Shown: positions 6,141 to 14,412 of the stretch, in pieces
Position numbering within the stretch: the first letter of the stretch is position 1
How the letters are laid out: each line of letters begins with the position of its first letter
Origin: Acidobacteriaceae bacterium UBA1795
GTDB lineage: Bacteria > Acidobacteriota > Terriglobia > Terriglobales > Acidobacteriaceae
Reading direction: 5' to 3'
Assembly (NCBI GenBank): GCA_002314435.1
Contig: DCFV01000069.1
Location: forward strand, 1-23,178
Length of the DNA stretch: 23,178 bases
Program-made: the position numbers and the translations under genes
Notes under the pieces: generated by a model
The model's input: only the letters and a program-made list of their open reading frames with translations
Database searches by the model: none
What the model was told of the DNA's origin: nothing

Positions 6141-8897
6141 TTACTTCTTCGTGACAGTCTCCACCACCTTCACTTCAACCTTGGCCGCCACCTTCACCTT
6201 GGCCGCAGGCTTCGCGGGGGCTTCGGAGGCGGCTTCTGCCGCCGGACGTTCGGCCAGCTCCACGAACGCGCGTCCGTAGAAGCTGTCTTCCAGAATCGCC
6301 CGGAACTCGGCGATCAGCGGGTAGCGCGGGTTGGCGCCAGTGCACTGGTCGTCGAAGGCATCCACCGCCACCGAATCCAGCTTGGCCAGGAATTCGGCTT
6401 CCTCGACGCCTGCTTCCTTGATGCTGTCTGGAATCTCCAATTCCTTCTTCAGGCTGTCCACCCAGGCAATCAGGTTGGCCACCTGCTCGTCGTTCGTAGC
6501 ACCGCCCAGGCCCAGGAACCGCGCAATCTCAGCGTAGCGACACTTGGCTTTCGGCCGGTCATACTGCGAGAACGCAGCCTGCTTGGTCGGGTTGTCATTC
6601 GCGTTGTAACGGATCACGTTTGAGATCAGCAATGCATTCGCGAGCCCGTGGGGCAGGTGAAACGCCGCGCCAACCTTGTGCGCCATGGAATGACAGGCGC
6701 CCAGAAACGCGTTAGCAAAGGCCACACCGGCGAGCGTCGCCGCATAGTGCACCTTCTCGCGTGCCTTCGGGTCCGCTGCACCATTCTTGTAGGCCGAAGG
6801 AAGGTACTCCTTCAGCAGCTTCAGCGCCTGCAGAGCCTGCCCATCGCTAAACTCGTTCGCCATGATCGACACATACGCCTCGAGCGCGTGCGTCACTGCG
6901 TCAATGCCGCCAAACGCCGTCAGCGACTTGGGCAGATTCATCACTAGATTCGGATCGATGATCGCCATGTGCGGCGTCAACTCGTAGTCTGCGATGGGGT
7001 ACTTCTTGCCCGTCACGTCGTCCGTTACCACGGCGAACGGCGTCACTTCCGAGCCCGTGCCAGAGGTCGTGGGAATCGCGATCATCGTGGCCTTGATGCC
7101 CATCTTCGGAAACTTGTAAATGCGCTTGCGAATATCCATGAAGCGCAGTGCCAAGTCCTCGAAGTCCACTTCGGGATGCTCATACATTACCCAGGCGATC
7201 TTGGCCGCGTCCATCGGCGAGCCGCCACCCAGTGCCAGAATCACGTCCGGCTGGAAGGCGCTGCACACGTCCACGCACTTGCGCACCGTCGTCAGGTTCG
7301 GGTCCGCCAGCACCTGGTAGAAGGTCTCCACCTCCATGTGCATCTTCTTCAACTGCTCAATCAACTCGTCGGCCATGCCGCTGCGGAAAAGGAAACCGTC
7401 CGTCACAATCAGTGCACGTTTTTTGCCTGTGATCTCCTTCAGCGCCTCGGGGATGCAGCCGCGGCGGAAGAAGATCTGGCTCGGCAGCCGATGCCACAGC
7501 ATGTTTTCGGCGCGCTTTGCCACAATCTTCTTGTTCAGCAAGTGCTTCGGCCCCACATTCTCTGAGATGGAGTTGCCGCCCCAGCTGCCGCAGCCAAGCG
7601 TCAGGCTGGGCGACAGGCTGAAGTTGTACAGGTCGCCGATGCCGCCGTGTGAAGAAGGCGTATTTATCAGCACGCGAGCGGTCTTCATCTGCTCGCCAAA
7701 GTAGTTCACTCGCGCCTTCTGCGCATCCTGATCGGTGTAGAGCACAGACGTGTGCCCAATGCCGCCAAGCGCGACAAGCTTGCTCGCAGTGGCCACCGCG
7801 TCTTTGAAATCCTTTGCGCGATAGAGTGCCAGAATTGTCGACAGCTTCTCATGCGCGAAAGGCTCGGCCTCGGTCGCGTCTGTCACTTCGCCAATCAGTA
7901 CCTTCGTCGTCGCCGGAACCGTGATGCCGGCCAGCGCAGCAATCTTTGGCGCAGCCTGGCCCACAATCTTCGCGTTCACAGCGCCCCTCACCAGGATGAT
8001 GTCGCGCACCGTGTCCAGTTCTTTGCCCTGCAGAATGTAGCCGCCGTGTCGTGAGAACCGGTCGCGGATGGAGTCGTAGATCGCGTCCACCGCGATCACC
8101 GCCTGCTCCGACGCGCAGATGACGCCGTTGTCAAAGGTCTTCGACATCAGGATCGAAGCAATCGCGCGCTTCTGGTCGGCCGTCTCGTCAATCACCACCG
8201 GCGTGTTGCCCGCGCCCACGCCAATGGCCGGCGTGCCGCTGGAGTAAGCCGCGCGAACCATACCTGGCCCGCCCGTGGCGAGAATCAGCTTGATCTCCTT
8301 GTGTCGCATCAACTGGTTGCTCAGATCAATCGTCGGCTCATCGATCCACCCAATGATGTCTTCCGGTGCGCCGGCAGCAACTGCCGCCTTCAGCACCAGC
8401 AGTGCAGCCGCCGCAGTGCACTGCTTCGCGCGGGGGTGCGGACTGATGATGATGCCGTTGCGCGTCTTCAGGCAGCACAGCGCCTTGAAGATCGCCGTCG
8501 AGGTAGGATTCGTGGTAGGAATAATCGCGCAGATGATGCCCATCGGCTCAGCGATGGTGATGGTGCCCGCCTCGTCATCCTGGTCAAGAATGCCGCAGGT
8601 CTTCTCTTCCTTGTATTTGTTGTAAATGTACTCTGAGGCAAAGTGATTCTTGATCACCTTGTCCTCGATTACACCCATGCCGGTTTCGGCCACAGCCAGT
8701 TTAGCCAGAGGAATGCGTGCATCGGCAGCGGCAAGCGCCGCCGAGCGAAAGATGTGATCGACCTGCTTCTGCGTAAAGCTCGCAAACTTCTGCTGCGCGG
8801 CCTTCACTCGCGCCACCAGGGCTTCCAGCTCTTCCGCCGTCGTCACCCGGTTTGTCTGCTCCTCGTGTGCCGCCAAAAACGCTGCCAGATCCGTCAT
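6141..8897 (-). CDS. adhE: Bifunctional acetaldehyde-CoA/alcohol dehydrogenase AdhE
   Basis: A 918-residue enzyme that reduces acetyl-CoA to acetaldehyde and then ethanol with two NADH, regenerating NAD+ in fermentation. Residues about 18-450 are the CoA-acylating aldehyde dehydrogenase half, with the catalytic Cys261 in FDNGVICASEQ and the nucleotide-binding ATGGPGMV. The C-terminal half is an iron alcohol dehydrogenase with GGGSPMDAAK, the metal ligands in FGGIDAVTHALEA, and CHSMAHKVGAAFHLPHG. ATG 8897 is chosen because AGGAGAGG lies five bases upstream; an upstream in-frame ATG (9008) adds 37 residues unlike the family. The last ~35 residues (PAAEAASEAPAKPAAKVKVA onward) are a Lys/Ala/Val-rich tail. 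A Rex-type operator lies about 190 bases upstream of the ATG and rex is the next intact gene. A 14-bp hairpin follows the stop. Confidence 0.97.
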   Translation of the reverse strand: MTDLAAFLAAHEEQTNRVTTAEELEALVARVKAAQQKFASFTQKQVDHIFRSAALAAADARIPLAKLAVAETGMGVIEDKVIKNHFASEYIYNKYKEEKTCGILDQDDEAGTITIAEPMGIICAIIPTTNPTSTAIFKALCCLKTRNGIIISPHPRAKQCTAAAALLVLKAAVAAGAPEDIIGWIDEPTIDLSNQLMRHKEIKLILATGGPGMVRAAYSSGTPAIGVGAGNTPVVIDETADQKRAIASILMSKTFDNGVICASEQAVIAVDAIYDSIRDRFSRHGGYILQGKELDTVRDIILVRGAVNAKIVGQAAPKIAALAGITVPATTKVLIGEVTDATEAEPFAHEKLSTILALYRAKDFKDAVATASKLVALGGIGHTSVLYTDQDAQKARVNYFGEQMKTARVLINTPSSHGGIGDLYNFSLSPSLTLGCGSWGGNSISENVGPKHLLNKKIVAKRAENMLWHRLPSQIFFRRGCIPEALKEITGKKRALIVTDGFLFRSGMADELIEQLKKMHMEVETFYQVLADPNLTTVRKCVDVCSAFQPDVILALGGGSPMDAAKIAWVMYEHPEVDFEDLALRFMDIRKRIYKFPKMGIKATMIAIPTTSGTGSEVTPFAVVTDDVTGKKYPIADYELTPHMAIIDPNLVMNLPKSLTAFGGIDAVTHALEAYVSIMANEFSDGQALQALKLLKEYLPSAYKNGAADPKAREKVHYAATLAGVAFANAFLGACHSMAHKVGAAFHLPHGLANALLISNVIRYNANDNPTKQAAFSQYDRPKAKCRYAEIARFLGLGGATNDEQVANLIAWVDSLKKELEIPDSIKEAGVEEAEFLAKLDSVAVDAFDDQCTGANPRYPLIAEFRAILEDSFYGRAFVELAERPAAEAASEAPAKPAAKVKVAAKVEVKVVETVTKK

Positions 8898-8902
8898 GCT
8901 GT

Positions 8903-8910
8903 CCTCTCCT
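8903..8910 (-). promoter_or_regulatory. Strong ribosome binding site that decides the adhE start
   Basis: Minus-strand AGGAGAGG stands five bases before ATG 8897. The alternative upstream ATG at 9008 has nothing comparable, so translation from 8897 is preferred. Confidence 0.7.
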
Positions 8911-9024
8911 GCCTCTCGCGTCTCCCGGGGTGCCTGTGCACTGGGCTGGCGCGTGTGAATGTTGCGGCTGAACCCTCCCTGGGCCTGCCGGTGGACAGTA
9001 GGAAGCACAAGAGCGCTCCTTCGG

Positions 9025-9046
9025 TATCGATAAATTTATATCGATA
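9025..9046. repeat. Paired palindromes TATCGATA in the adhE leader
   Basis: The self-complementary octamer TATCGATA occurs at 9025-9032 and again at 9039-9046, separated by six AT-rich bases. It lies in the 340-base space between DUF1501 and adhE, between the Rex-type site and the adhE start, and stands out as the most AT-rich patch of the region. It could be a -10/UP region or a binding site for a dimeric regulator; I cannot tell which. Confidence 0.4.
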
Positions 9047-9086
9047 TCCACAGATCGAGTGTAGGGGCAAATTGACAGGAAAAACT

Positions 9087-9100
9087 GTGACAGCGGTCAC
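9087..9100. promoter_or_regulatory. Candidate Rex operator upstream of adhE
   Basis: GTGACAGCGGTCAC is GTGA-N6-TCAC, the core of the Rex operator, here with CT and GA in place of the consensus flanks TT and AA. It lies about 190 bases before the adhE ATG on the only path from the upstream gene, and the spacer ends in GG like the site before rex. Family knowledge: Rex commonly represses adhE. I could not place the adhE promoter precisely relative to it. Confidence 0.55.
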
Positions 9101-9234
9101 GATGTCCCGTGGCAGAGCGGAACCCGTGCGCCAAACTCTTCTAAATCAGTAGATTGTATGTTTTAGGGTGGGCAATGCGCGCTGCCGCGCCCCCTGCCGT
9201 AAATGGAGGGAGAGTTAGCCAGAGAGGCTTGAAG

Positions 9235-10668
9235 CTACCCAAGGAAGCCCAGATAAGGGCTCGACCCGAAGTTGCCAAAGTTGGGAAACACGGTCCGCAC
9301 CTGTCCATCCGACAGCCCGAACCACCGCGCCAGCGTTCCTGCGTACTGGTCCACGCCGATCGTGGGAATCAGCCGCCCTGCGCCCACGTCGTTGGTCTGG
9401 TTCGAGCCGATCACCGGGTATGGGCCGTACATGTCGCCGCCGGCCACTGCGCCACCCACCACAAAGTGGTGGCTGCCCCAGCCGTGGTCCGTGCCGTCGC
9501 TGTTCGAAGTGAGTGTGCGCCCAAAGTCCGACGCCGTAAACGCCGTGACCTGGTCACTCAGGCCTGTCGTGGTCATCAACCCGTCAAAGTACTCCAGTGC
9601 CTGCCCTAGCTGCGTCAGCAGCCGCGCATGCTGCGGAGCCTGCCCGTCGTGGGTGTCAAAGCTGCCCAGCTGCACATAGAAGATCTGCCGCCGTACGCCC
9701 AAGCTACCCCGCCCGCCAATGATGCGCGCCACAGTCTGCAGCGACGTCGCCAGCGAGTTCGTTGCCAATGTGTTCGTCACCGGGTCCAAATATTGCGGAG
9801 GATTCGGCACGCCCGTGGGCCCTGCCGGCAGCATCGCCGAGGCCAGCGTAGCCTGCGCCTCAATCGACCGCTCCACCACGACTTCGTACTCCTTGGCAAA
9901 CAGGTTCGCCTCGTCCGCCGACAGAATTGACGCCAGCGCATCCGAGCCCGCCTGCGAGCCGAACAGCGGCTGCGAAAGACCGTAGATTGGAATCGGTCCT
10001 GCCGAGGTCACGTTCAGCTGGAACGATGTCTGCCCGGAGAGGAAGAGCGCGATCCCGGCAGTCGAGATGCAAGTGAACATCGCGTTCGTGTTCATGCCCA
10101 TGCTCTCAATCAGGTCTGCCACGCGCCCGCCCCAGCCCACGTGCTCGCTGCTTCCGCCGTTCGAGGCGATCGCCTGCCACGCCGCCGTCTGGTCAAAGTG
10201 CGAGTAGAGCGAAGCTGGCAGCGGCGCTGTGTTTGAGATGACCTGGGTCTTGGTCACCGGCTGAATCAGCGTGCCTGTGTTGGCCACAATCGCTGCCCGC
10301 CCTGCGTTGAACAGGTTCTGGACTCCGTTGAGCGAGGGGTTCAGCGCGAACGTGCGCCCGCTCTGCGGTGTCCGCAGCGTAATGGGCAGCAGCTCCGACA
10401 GCGGATAGGCCAGCCCCGGCGCGCCCGACCGGGCCTGCGTAAACGCATCAAATGACTCCGTGTCGGTAGCGATCACCGTGCCGTGTCCGTCGTTGCCGCC
10501 TTGCAGAAAGATGCAGACCAGCGCCTTGTAGTCTGTCGGGCTCGTCGATTGCGCCATCGCCGCCAGCGAGTTCAACTCCAGCAGAAACGGGCTGGCGCTG
10601 ATGCCCGCCATCGAAGCCAGTGAAGCGGTGCGCAGAAACTGACGGCGCGAATGCTCGAATTTCGTCAT
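9235..10668 (-). CDS. Tat-exported DUF1501 family protein
   Basis: A 477-residue member of DUF1501, a family related to the alkaline phosphatase/sulfatase superfamily but without an assigned reaction. The N-terminus (HSRRQFLRTASLASMAGIS) has a twin-arginine signal, with likely cleavage after AMAQ near residue 40. Family landmarks are FLQGGNDGHG (residues 54-63), the internal SFDTHDGQ, and TASDFGRTLTSN followed by GTDHGWGSHH, whose His and Asp residues would be metal ligands. ATG 10668 is supported by GGAG five bases upstream, placed directly behind the stop codon of the DUF1800 gene. The nine-base gap makes translational coupling likely and shows the two proteins are made together. DUF1800 and DUF1501 are often found as neighbours in bacterial genomes, but their shared function is not established. 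Confidence 0.92.
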   Translation of the reverse strand: MTKFEHSRRQFLRTASLASMAGISASPFLLELNSLAAMAQSTSPTDYKALVCIFLQGGNDGHGTVIATDTESFDAFTQARSGAPGLAYPLSELLPITLRTPQSGRTFALNPSLNGVQNLFNAGRAAIVANTGTLIQPVTKTQVISNTAPLPASLYSHFDQTAAWQAIASNGGSSEHVGWGGRVADLIESMGMNTNAMFTCISTAGIALFLSGQTSFQLNVTSAGPIPIYGLSQPLFGSQAGSDALASILSADEANLFAKEYEVVVERSIEAQATLASAMLPAGPTGVPNPPQYLDPVTNTLATNSLATSLQTVARIIGGRGSLGVRRQIFYVQLGSFDTHDGQAPQHARLLTQLGQALEYFDGLMTTTGLSDQVTAFTASDFGRTLTSNSDGTDHGWGSHHFVVGGAVAGGDMYGPYPVIGSNQTNDVGAGRLIPTIGVDQYAGTLARWFGLSDGQVRTVFPNFGNFGSSPYLGFLG

Positions 10669-10670
10669 CG

Positions 10671-10680
10671 TCTCTCCTCA
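10671..10680 (-). promoter_or_regulatory. Stop codon and ribosome binding site fused between DUF1800 and DUF1501
   Basis: On the minus strand TGAGGAGAGA contains the DUF1800 stop (TGA) immediately followed by the GGAG that serves DUF1501, five bases before its ATG. Ribosomes finishing the first gene stop on the start site of the second. Confidence 0.65.
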
Positions 10681-13518
10681 GTACTGCGCGGCAAACGAGG
10701 GCGATGCCATCGTCAGGTAAATCGCGGTCTGCACTCGCGTCAGCAGAGCCGCGTCAATCGCGCTCTGGTCGCCCGTGGGAATCGCAATCGCATTTACCGC
10801 GCCCTCAATCTCGCTTCGCAGTGTCGCGTCCATCTCGCCGCCCATCAGAAGAAGGTTCAGCCGGTCCATCAGCGCGTCCGGCGTCGCCGCCAGCGCCACC
10901 TCAGTCGAGTAGCTTGCGAAGATATCCGACCCGCTGGCCGCGTTGCTGGCCAGCGCGCTCTGCATGTAGTTCAGGTAGCCGACAACCGTAGTCACGTTGG
11001 TCATCTGCATCTCCGGCGCGGTCAGCCCCGCCGCCTCAATGCTCGTGCCCGGCGGAACGTAGCCCGGCGCAAACCAGTTGAAGACCGTGGGTGAGCACAG
11101 CGCCATCTGCCCCAGTCCCCGAATCGGGTCCTCGGTACTCGCGATGTTGTAGCCGCCGTTGCGCGACTGCGCGCTGAACGCCCTCGCCCACTCCGTGTAG
11201 CGCAGCAGGGCCTCGCGCACCTTGCCGTATTGCGGATTTGTAAGGTCTGCTGCCGCGTCGCGCGCCTCTGCGTCCAGCAGGATCGCCGTGATCACTGCCT
11301 TCATGTCGCCGCGCACGCCCGATCCGTTGTTCTTGAACACCGCCGCCACGCGGCTGATATAAGCCGGGCTGGGATTGCTCGTCGTCAGATGCTGAATCAT
11401 CTGCTTGGAAAAGAACGCCGGCAGATTCGGATGATTGAACAGCGTATCCAGCGCGATCTTCAGATCGCCCGTCGGGTCCGGGTTGGTCGACGCTCCAATA
11501 GTCACTCCCAGGAAGTCCTTCTGCAGCGTCGAGTGATGATCCGGATAGGTCGTCATCGGTAGCAGGTCTTCTCCAAAGCCCGTGCCCACATACGCGCAGC
11601 AGTTCGACCAGCCCGTCTCCGACGTGTCGCCCGGAATATTCCAGCTGAAGCCGGTGAACACCTTCGCCAGGCCCGTTACATCCAGATTGGAGTAGGTCGG
11701 AATCGGCTGCCCCATCCCGTCCAGCTTCTGCGAGCCATCGTCGTTCAACTGCCACAGCCCGATGGTGAACAGCTGCATCACCTCGCGCGCATAGTTCTCG
11801 TCCGGGTCCGTGTTGGCGTTTCCCTTGTCGTTACCCTGCACCGCCAGCCACTGGCCCATCATGGGATTCAGCGTCACGTCCTCCAGCAACTGCCGGAAGT
11901 TGCCGAACGCATCCGCACCCAGCACGTCGTAGTAGTGCGCCGCCCCGCGCGGCATGTTCTCCACCGCCGTCGACGCCATTGAGATCACGAGCATCTCGTG
12001 CAGGGAGTACGCCATCCGCTGCCGCAACTCGTCACTCGCCGTCAAGCTCTGCTGCCAGAACTGGTTCTCCACAAAATTCTGTCCCTGGTTGTTCTGCATG
12101 AAGAGCGCTGCATTGCACTTCACATCGCCCGCCGCGCAGGCCGGGTTGTTCAGCACCAGCGCCTGTTCCACCCCCGGCTCCATCTCCGTCTGCGGCATAT
12201 TGAATTGCTCATTCAGCCAAGCCTGATAGCCAATCTGCGACAGGTGGTGCACGGCTGAGTCTGCTGCGCCAAACGTCGCCTGATCAAGAAACCGCGCCGC
12301 ATCATTCAGGCTCACCGGAGGCGTGGTCACCGTGCCTGCCACTGTCGCAATCAGATCAGCCGACGTGGCCGGACCGGGGCTCGGATTCAGGACCTGCAAA
12401 TCCAGGTTGCCAGCCTGCGTCGGAGAGATCGTTGCGGTCAGTTGTGTGCCGCTGTTGAAGGTCGTCGCCACCGCCGCGCCATTCACCAGCAGTTGCGCGC
12501 CCGTGATGAAGTCGCTGCCCGTCAGCACCACCGTCGCTGGTCCAATGGCAAAGGTATCCGGCGCGGCCGCAGTCAGAATCGGAATCGGATTGAGCACCGC
12601 AATGTTCTGGCTCAGAGTGACGGCTGGATTGTCCACGCTCACCACCGTCAGCTGCACCACGTTGCTCGGCGTCGGCACCACCTGCGGAGCTGTGTAAGCT
12701 ATCGTGCCGTTCGTGCTCGCCACCGCCGTGCCCAACTGCGCGTTGCCGCCAGCCACGCCGTTCACCAGCACGTTCACCGCGGTGTTGTTGGTGCCCATCA
12801 CCGACAGGCCAAAGGTTAACGAGTTGCGAACGCGCACATCGGTGCCGCCGCTCGTGTCCAGCTTCAGCACCACCTTTCCCGCCGCCACCGTCAGCGGAAC
12901 GGTCTTCGCCGTGGCCGATCCCGGATCGGGATTTACCACCGTCAGCGGAAACGTGCCCGGGTTTGGCGCGTCAATGGCAGCCGCCAGCTCTGTGCTCGAC
13001 ACAAACGTCGTCGCCACGGCAGCACCGTTCCACACAATCTGCGCGCCGTACACAAACTGCGACCCGGTCACTGTCACGAGCGCTGTGCCTTCCGTCAGCG
13101 CAGTCGGCGTCACCGTGTCGATAATCGGAATTGGATTCAGTACCGCCAGCGTCAGCGAGCCGTTGGGATAGTCCGGGTGCCCCGTGGCCACGCTCGTAAT
13201 CGTCACCGTGTTCGGGACCGGCACCACCGCAGGCGCCGTGTACAGGCCGTTGGCGTCAATCGTGCCAATTTCCGCATTGCCGCTCTCAATGCCGTTTACA
13301 TAGAAGGCCAGCGCCACGCCGGTAATCTTGGCGTTGTTCGCTATCTGCATCTGCTGGTTCACGCGGATCGAGTTCGCCGCCGCAGAAATCGCGGCGTAGT
13401 AGCCAGCGTCCGTCACCTTAAAGCCCGAGCAGCCCGCTAGCAGGCTTGCAGCGCCCAGCAGCACCAGCATCAGCAGTGCGCCAGGGGAGAGGTGCAGTCC
13501 TGCGATTCGTTCGCGCAT
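10678..13518 (-). CDS. DUF1800 lipoprotein with duplicated Ig-like/TIG modules
   Basis: A 946-residue surface or periplasmic lipoprotein. The signal ends in the lipobox LAGC with Cys30. Two copies of an Ig-like plus IPT/TIG-like module follow, at about residues 48-212 and 228-394. They share NG-x-x-x-GNA, YTAP-x-VVP-x-P, a VLNPIPI linker and an identical NGAAVATTF, so they arose by duplication. The DUF1800 domain starts near residue 405 (LNDAARFLDQATFGAADSAV) and fills the rest, with DENYAREVMQLFTIGLWQLN and FSWNIPG typical of the family. DUF1800 has no proven activity. ATG 13518 has GGAG five bases upstream. It is the first gene of a two-gene unit with DUF1501. The adhesive-like N-terminal modules suggest binding of a polymer or surface; that is inference. 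Confidence 0.92.
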   Translation of the reverse strand: MRERIAGLHLSPGALLMLVLLGAASLLAGCSGFKVTDAGYYAAISAAANSIRVNQQMQIANNAKITGVALAFYVNGIESGNAEIGTIDANGLYTAPAVVPVPNTVTITSVATGHPDYPNGSLTLAVLNPIPIIDTVTPTALTEGTALVTVTGSQFVYGAQIVWNGAAVATTFVSSTELAAAIDAPNPGTFPLTVVNPDPGSATAKTVPLTVAAGKVVLKLDTSGGTDVRVRNSLTFGLSVMGTNNTAVNVLVNGVAGGNAQLGTAVASTNGTIAYTAPQVVPTPSNVVQLTVVSVDNPAVTLSQNIAVLNPIPILTAAAPDTFAIGPATVVLTGSDFITGAQLLVNGAAVATTFNSGTQLTATISPTQAGNLDLQVLNPSPGPATSADLIATVAGTVTTPPVSLNDAARFLDQATFGAADSAVHHLSQIGYQAWLNEQFNMPQTEMEPGVEQALVLNNPACAAGDVKCNAALFMQNNQGQNFVENQFWQQSLTASDELRQRMAYSLHEMLVISMASTAVENMPRGAAHYYDVLGADAFGNFRQLLEDVTLNPMMGQWLAVQGNDKGNANTDPDENYAREVMQLFTIGLWQLNDDGSQKLDGMGQPIPTYSNLDVTGLAKVFTGFSWNIPGDTSETGWSNCCAYVGTGFGEDLLPMTTYPDHHSTLQKDFLGVTIGASTNPDPTGDLKIALDTLFNHPNLPAFFSKQMIQHLTTSNPSPAYISRVAAVFKNNGSGVRGDMKAVITAILLDAEARDAAADLTNPQYGKVREALLRYTEWARAFSAQSRNGGYNIASTEDPIRGLGQMALCSPTVFNWFAPGYVPPGTSIEAAGLTAPEMQMTNVTTVVGYLNYMQSALASNAASGSDIFASYSTEVALAATPDALMDRLNLLLMGGEMDATLRSEIEGAVNAIAIPTGDQSAIDAALLTRVQTAIYLTMASPSFAAQY

Positions 13519-14053
13519 TCAATCTCCGGTTGGGAAGGGAAGAGGAGTGCTCTTCACACTGTGCAGCCCAGCCCTTTAATAGCCGATCAATCTTCCGCCA
13601 AAACCGGCTCGCACGGATCAACAGATACACTCCGCGAGCAGCCATTTCGGGGCGCGCGGCTTGCGCGGCTGCTCATCCGTCGTGTGTCGAACCAGTTGAG
13701 AATCTCGTTAGAGGGGAAAGGGAAGAAGCTTTCTGCGCGGCCCGTTGACCTGCGGTGCCGCGTCGCCTGTCGATCGCTTCACCCGTGCAGGCCCCGCATC
13801 CGCTCCTGGAACGTCCCAGGCCGCCTGTGCGCGTCCACTCCGGATCTCCTGCGGGTGAATAGCCTCCATCAAACCACAGCCGCCGCGCCCTGCGCTGGAG
13901 AAAGAAGGGACTGCTAACACAAAGGTAATCGGATGCCAAACAGGCAAAGGGGCTTCTGCCTCCGAATCTTCTACGCAAGCCGCTTCCCCCCGCACCGCAT
14001 TCCATGCTGCAATGAAAGGCCAACCGTTCCCGCGCTTCCCAGGAGGTTCTGCC
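13519..14053. other. Intergenic stretch without a recognisable gene
   Basis: These 535 bases separate the divergent DUF1800 and pterin dehydratase genes. Open frames cross it on both strands but none shows a family resemblance, and they look like chance frames of GC-rich DNA. Next to DUF1800 there is a small inverted repeat GAAGAG (13539-13544) / CTCTTC (13550-13555), in the likely leader of that gene. Promoters for both genes must lie here, but I could not assign them. Confidence 0.5.
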
Positions 14054-14332
14054 ATGTCCAAGCTCGCCCCGTCTGAGGTCGCCGATCGCCTCGCCCAGGT
14101 CCCCGCATGGGCCATTGAAGATGGCGCTCTCATCCGCACCTTCAGCTTCTCCGATTTCCTTGACGCGCTTGGCTTCGTCAACCGCGTTGCCGACGCCGCC
14201 GAGCAGGCCGGCCACCATCCTGACATCGACATCCGTTACAACCGCGTTCGCCTCGCTCTCGTCACCCACGACGCCGGCGGCCTCACGGCAAAGGATTTCG
14301 ATCTGGCAGAGCTATTCGACACGCTGCGCTAA
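14054..14332 (+). CDS. phhB: 4a-hydroxytetrahydrobiopterin dehydratase (pterin carbinolamine dehydratase)
   Basis: A 92-residue enzyme that dehydrates 4a-hydroxy-tetrahydropterin to quinonoid dihydropterin, recycling the cofactor of aromatic amino-acid hydroxylases. The signature is AGHHPDIDIRYNRVRLALVT followed by HDAGGLTAKDFDLA, containing the catalytic HHP and the second conserved His before GGLT; W in the early PAWAIEDGALIR also fits. Length is typical (about 95). ATG 14054 is chosen because a full AGGAGG (14041-14046) lies seven bases upstream; an upstream in-frame ATG at 14012 lacks such a site. No phenylalanine hydroxylase is nearby. The next gene is a flavin reductase-like protein on the same strand, so pterin recycling and NAD(P)H-driven reduction may be co-expressed. 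Confidence 0.93.
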   Translation: MSKLAPSEVADRLAQVPAWAIEDGALIRTFSFSDFLDALGFVNRVADAAEQAGHHPDIDIRYNRVRLALVTHDAGGLTAKDFDLAELFDTLR

Positions 14333-14412
14333 GAGGCTTGCCAGCCCACGGCTCCGCTCGCCATACTCGCATCAGATCCCGCGGGCCCGTGGCCACGCAT
14401 GCGAGACACATC

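Noticed and set aside
8898..9008. In-frame 37-residue N-terminal extension of AdhE
   Set aside because: A strong AGGAGAGG ribosome site precedes ATG 8897, and the extension is unlike AdhE N-termini.
9072..9077. TTGACA on the plus strand as a -35 box
   Set aside because: There is no matching -10 at the right distance and no plus-strand gene follows.
13673..14269. 198-residue minus-strand open frame between DUF1800 and the pterin dehydratase
   Set aside because: It overlaps the dehydratase antisense and shows no family pattern in the intergenic part.
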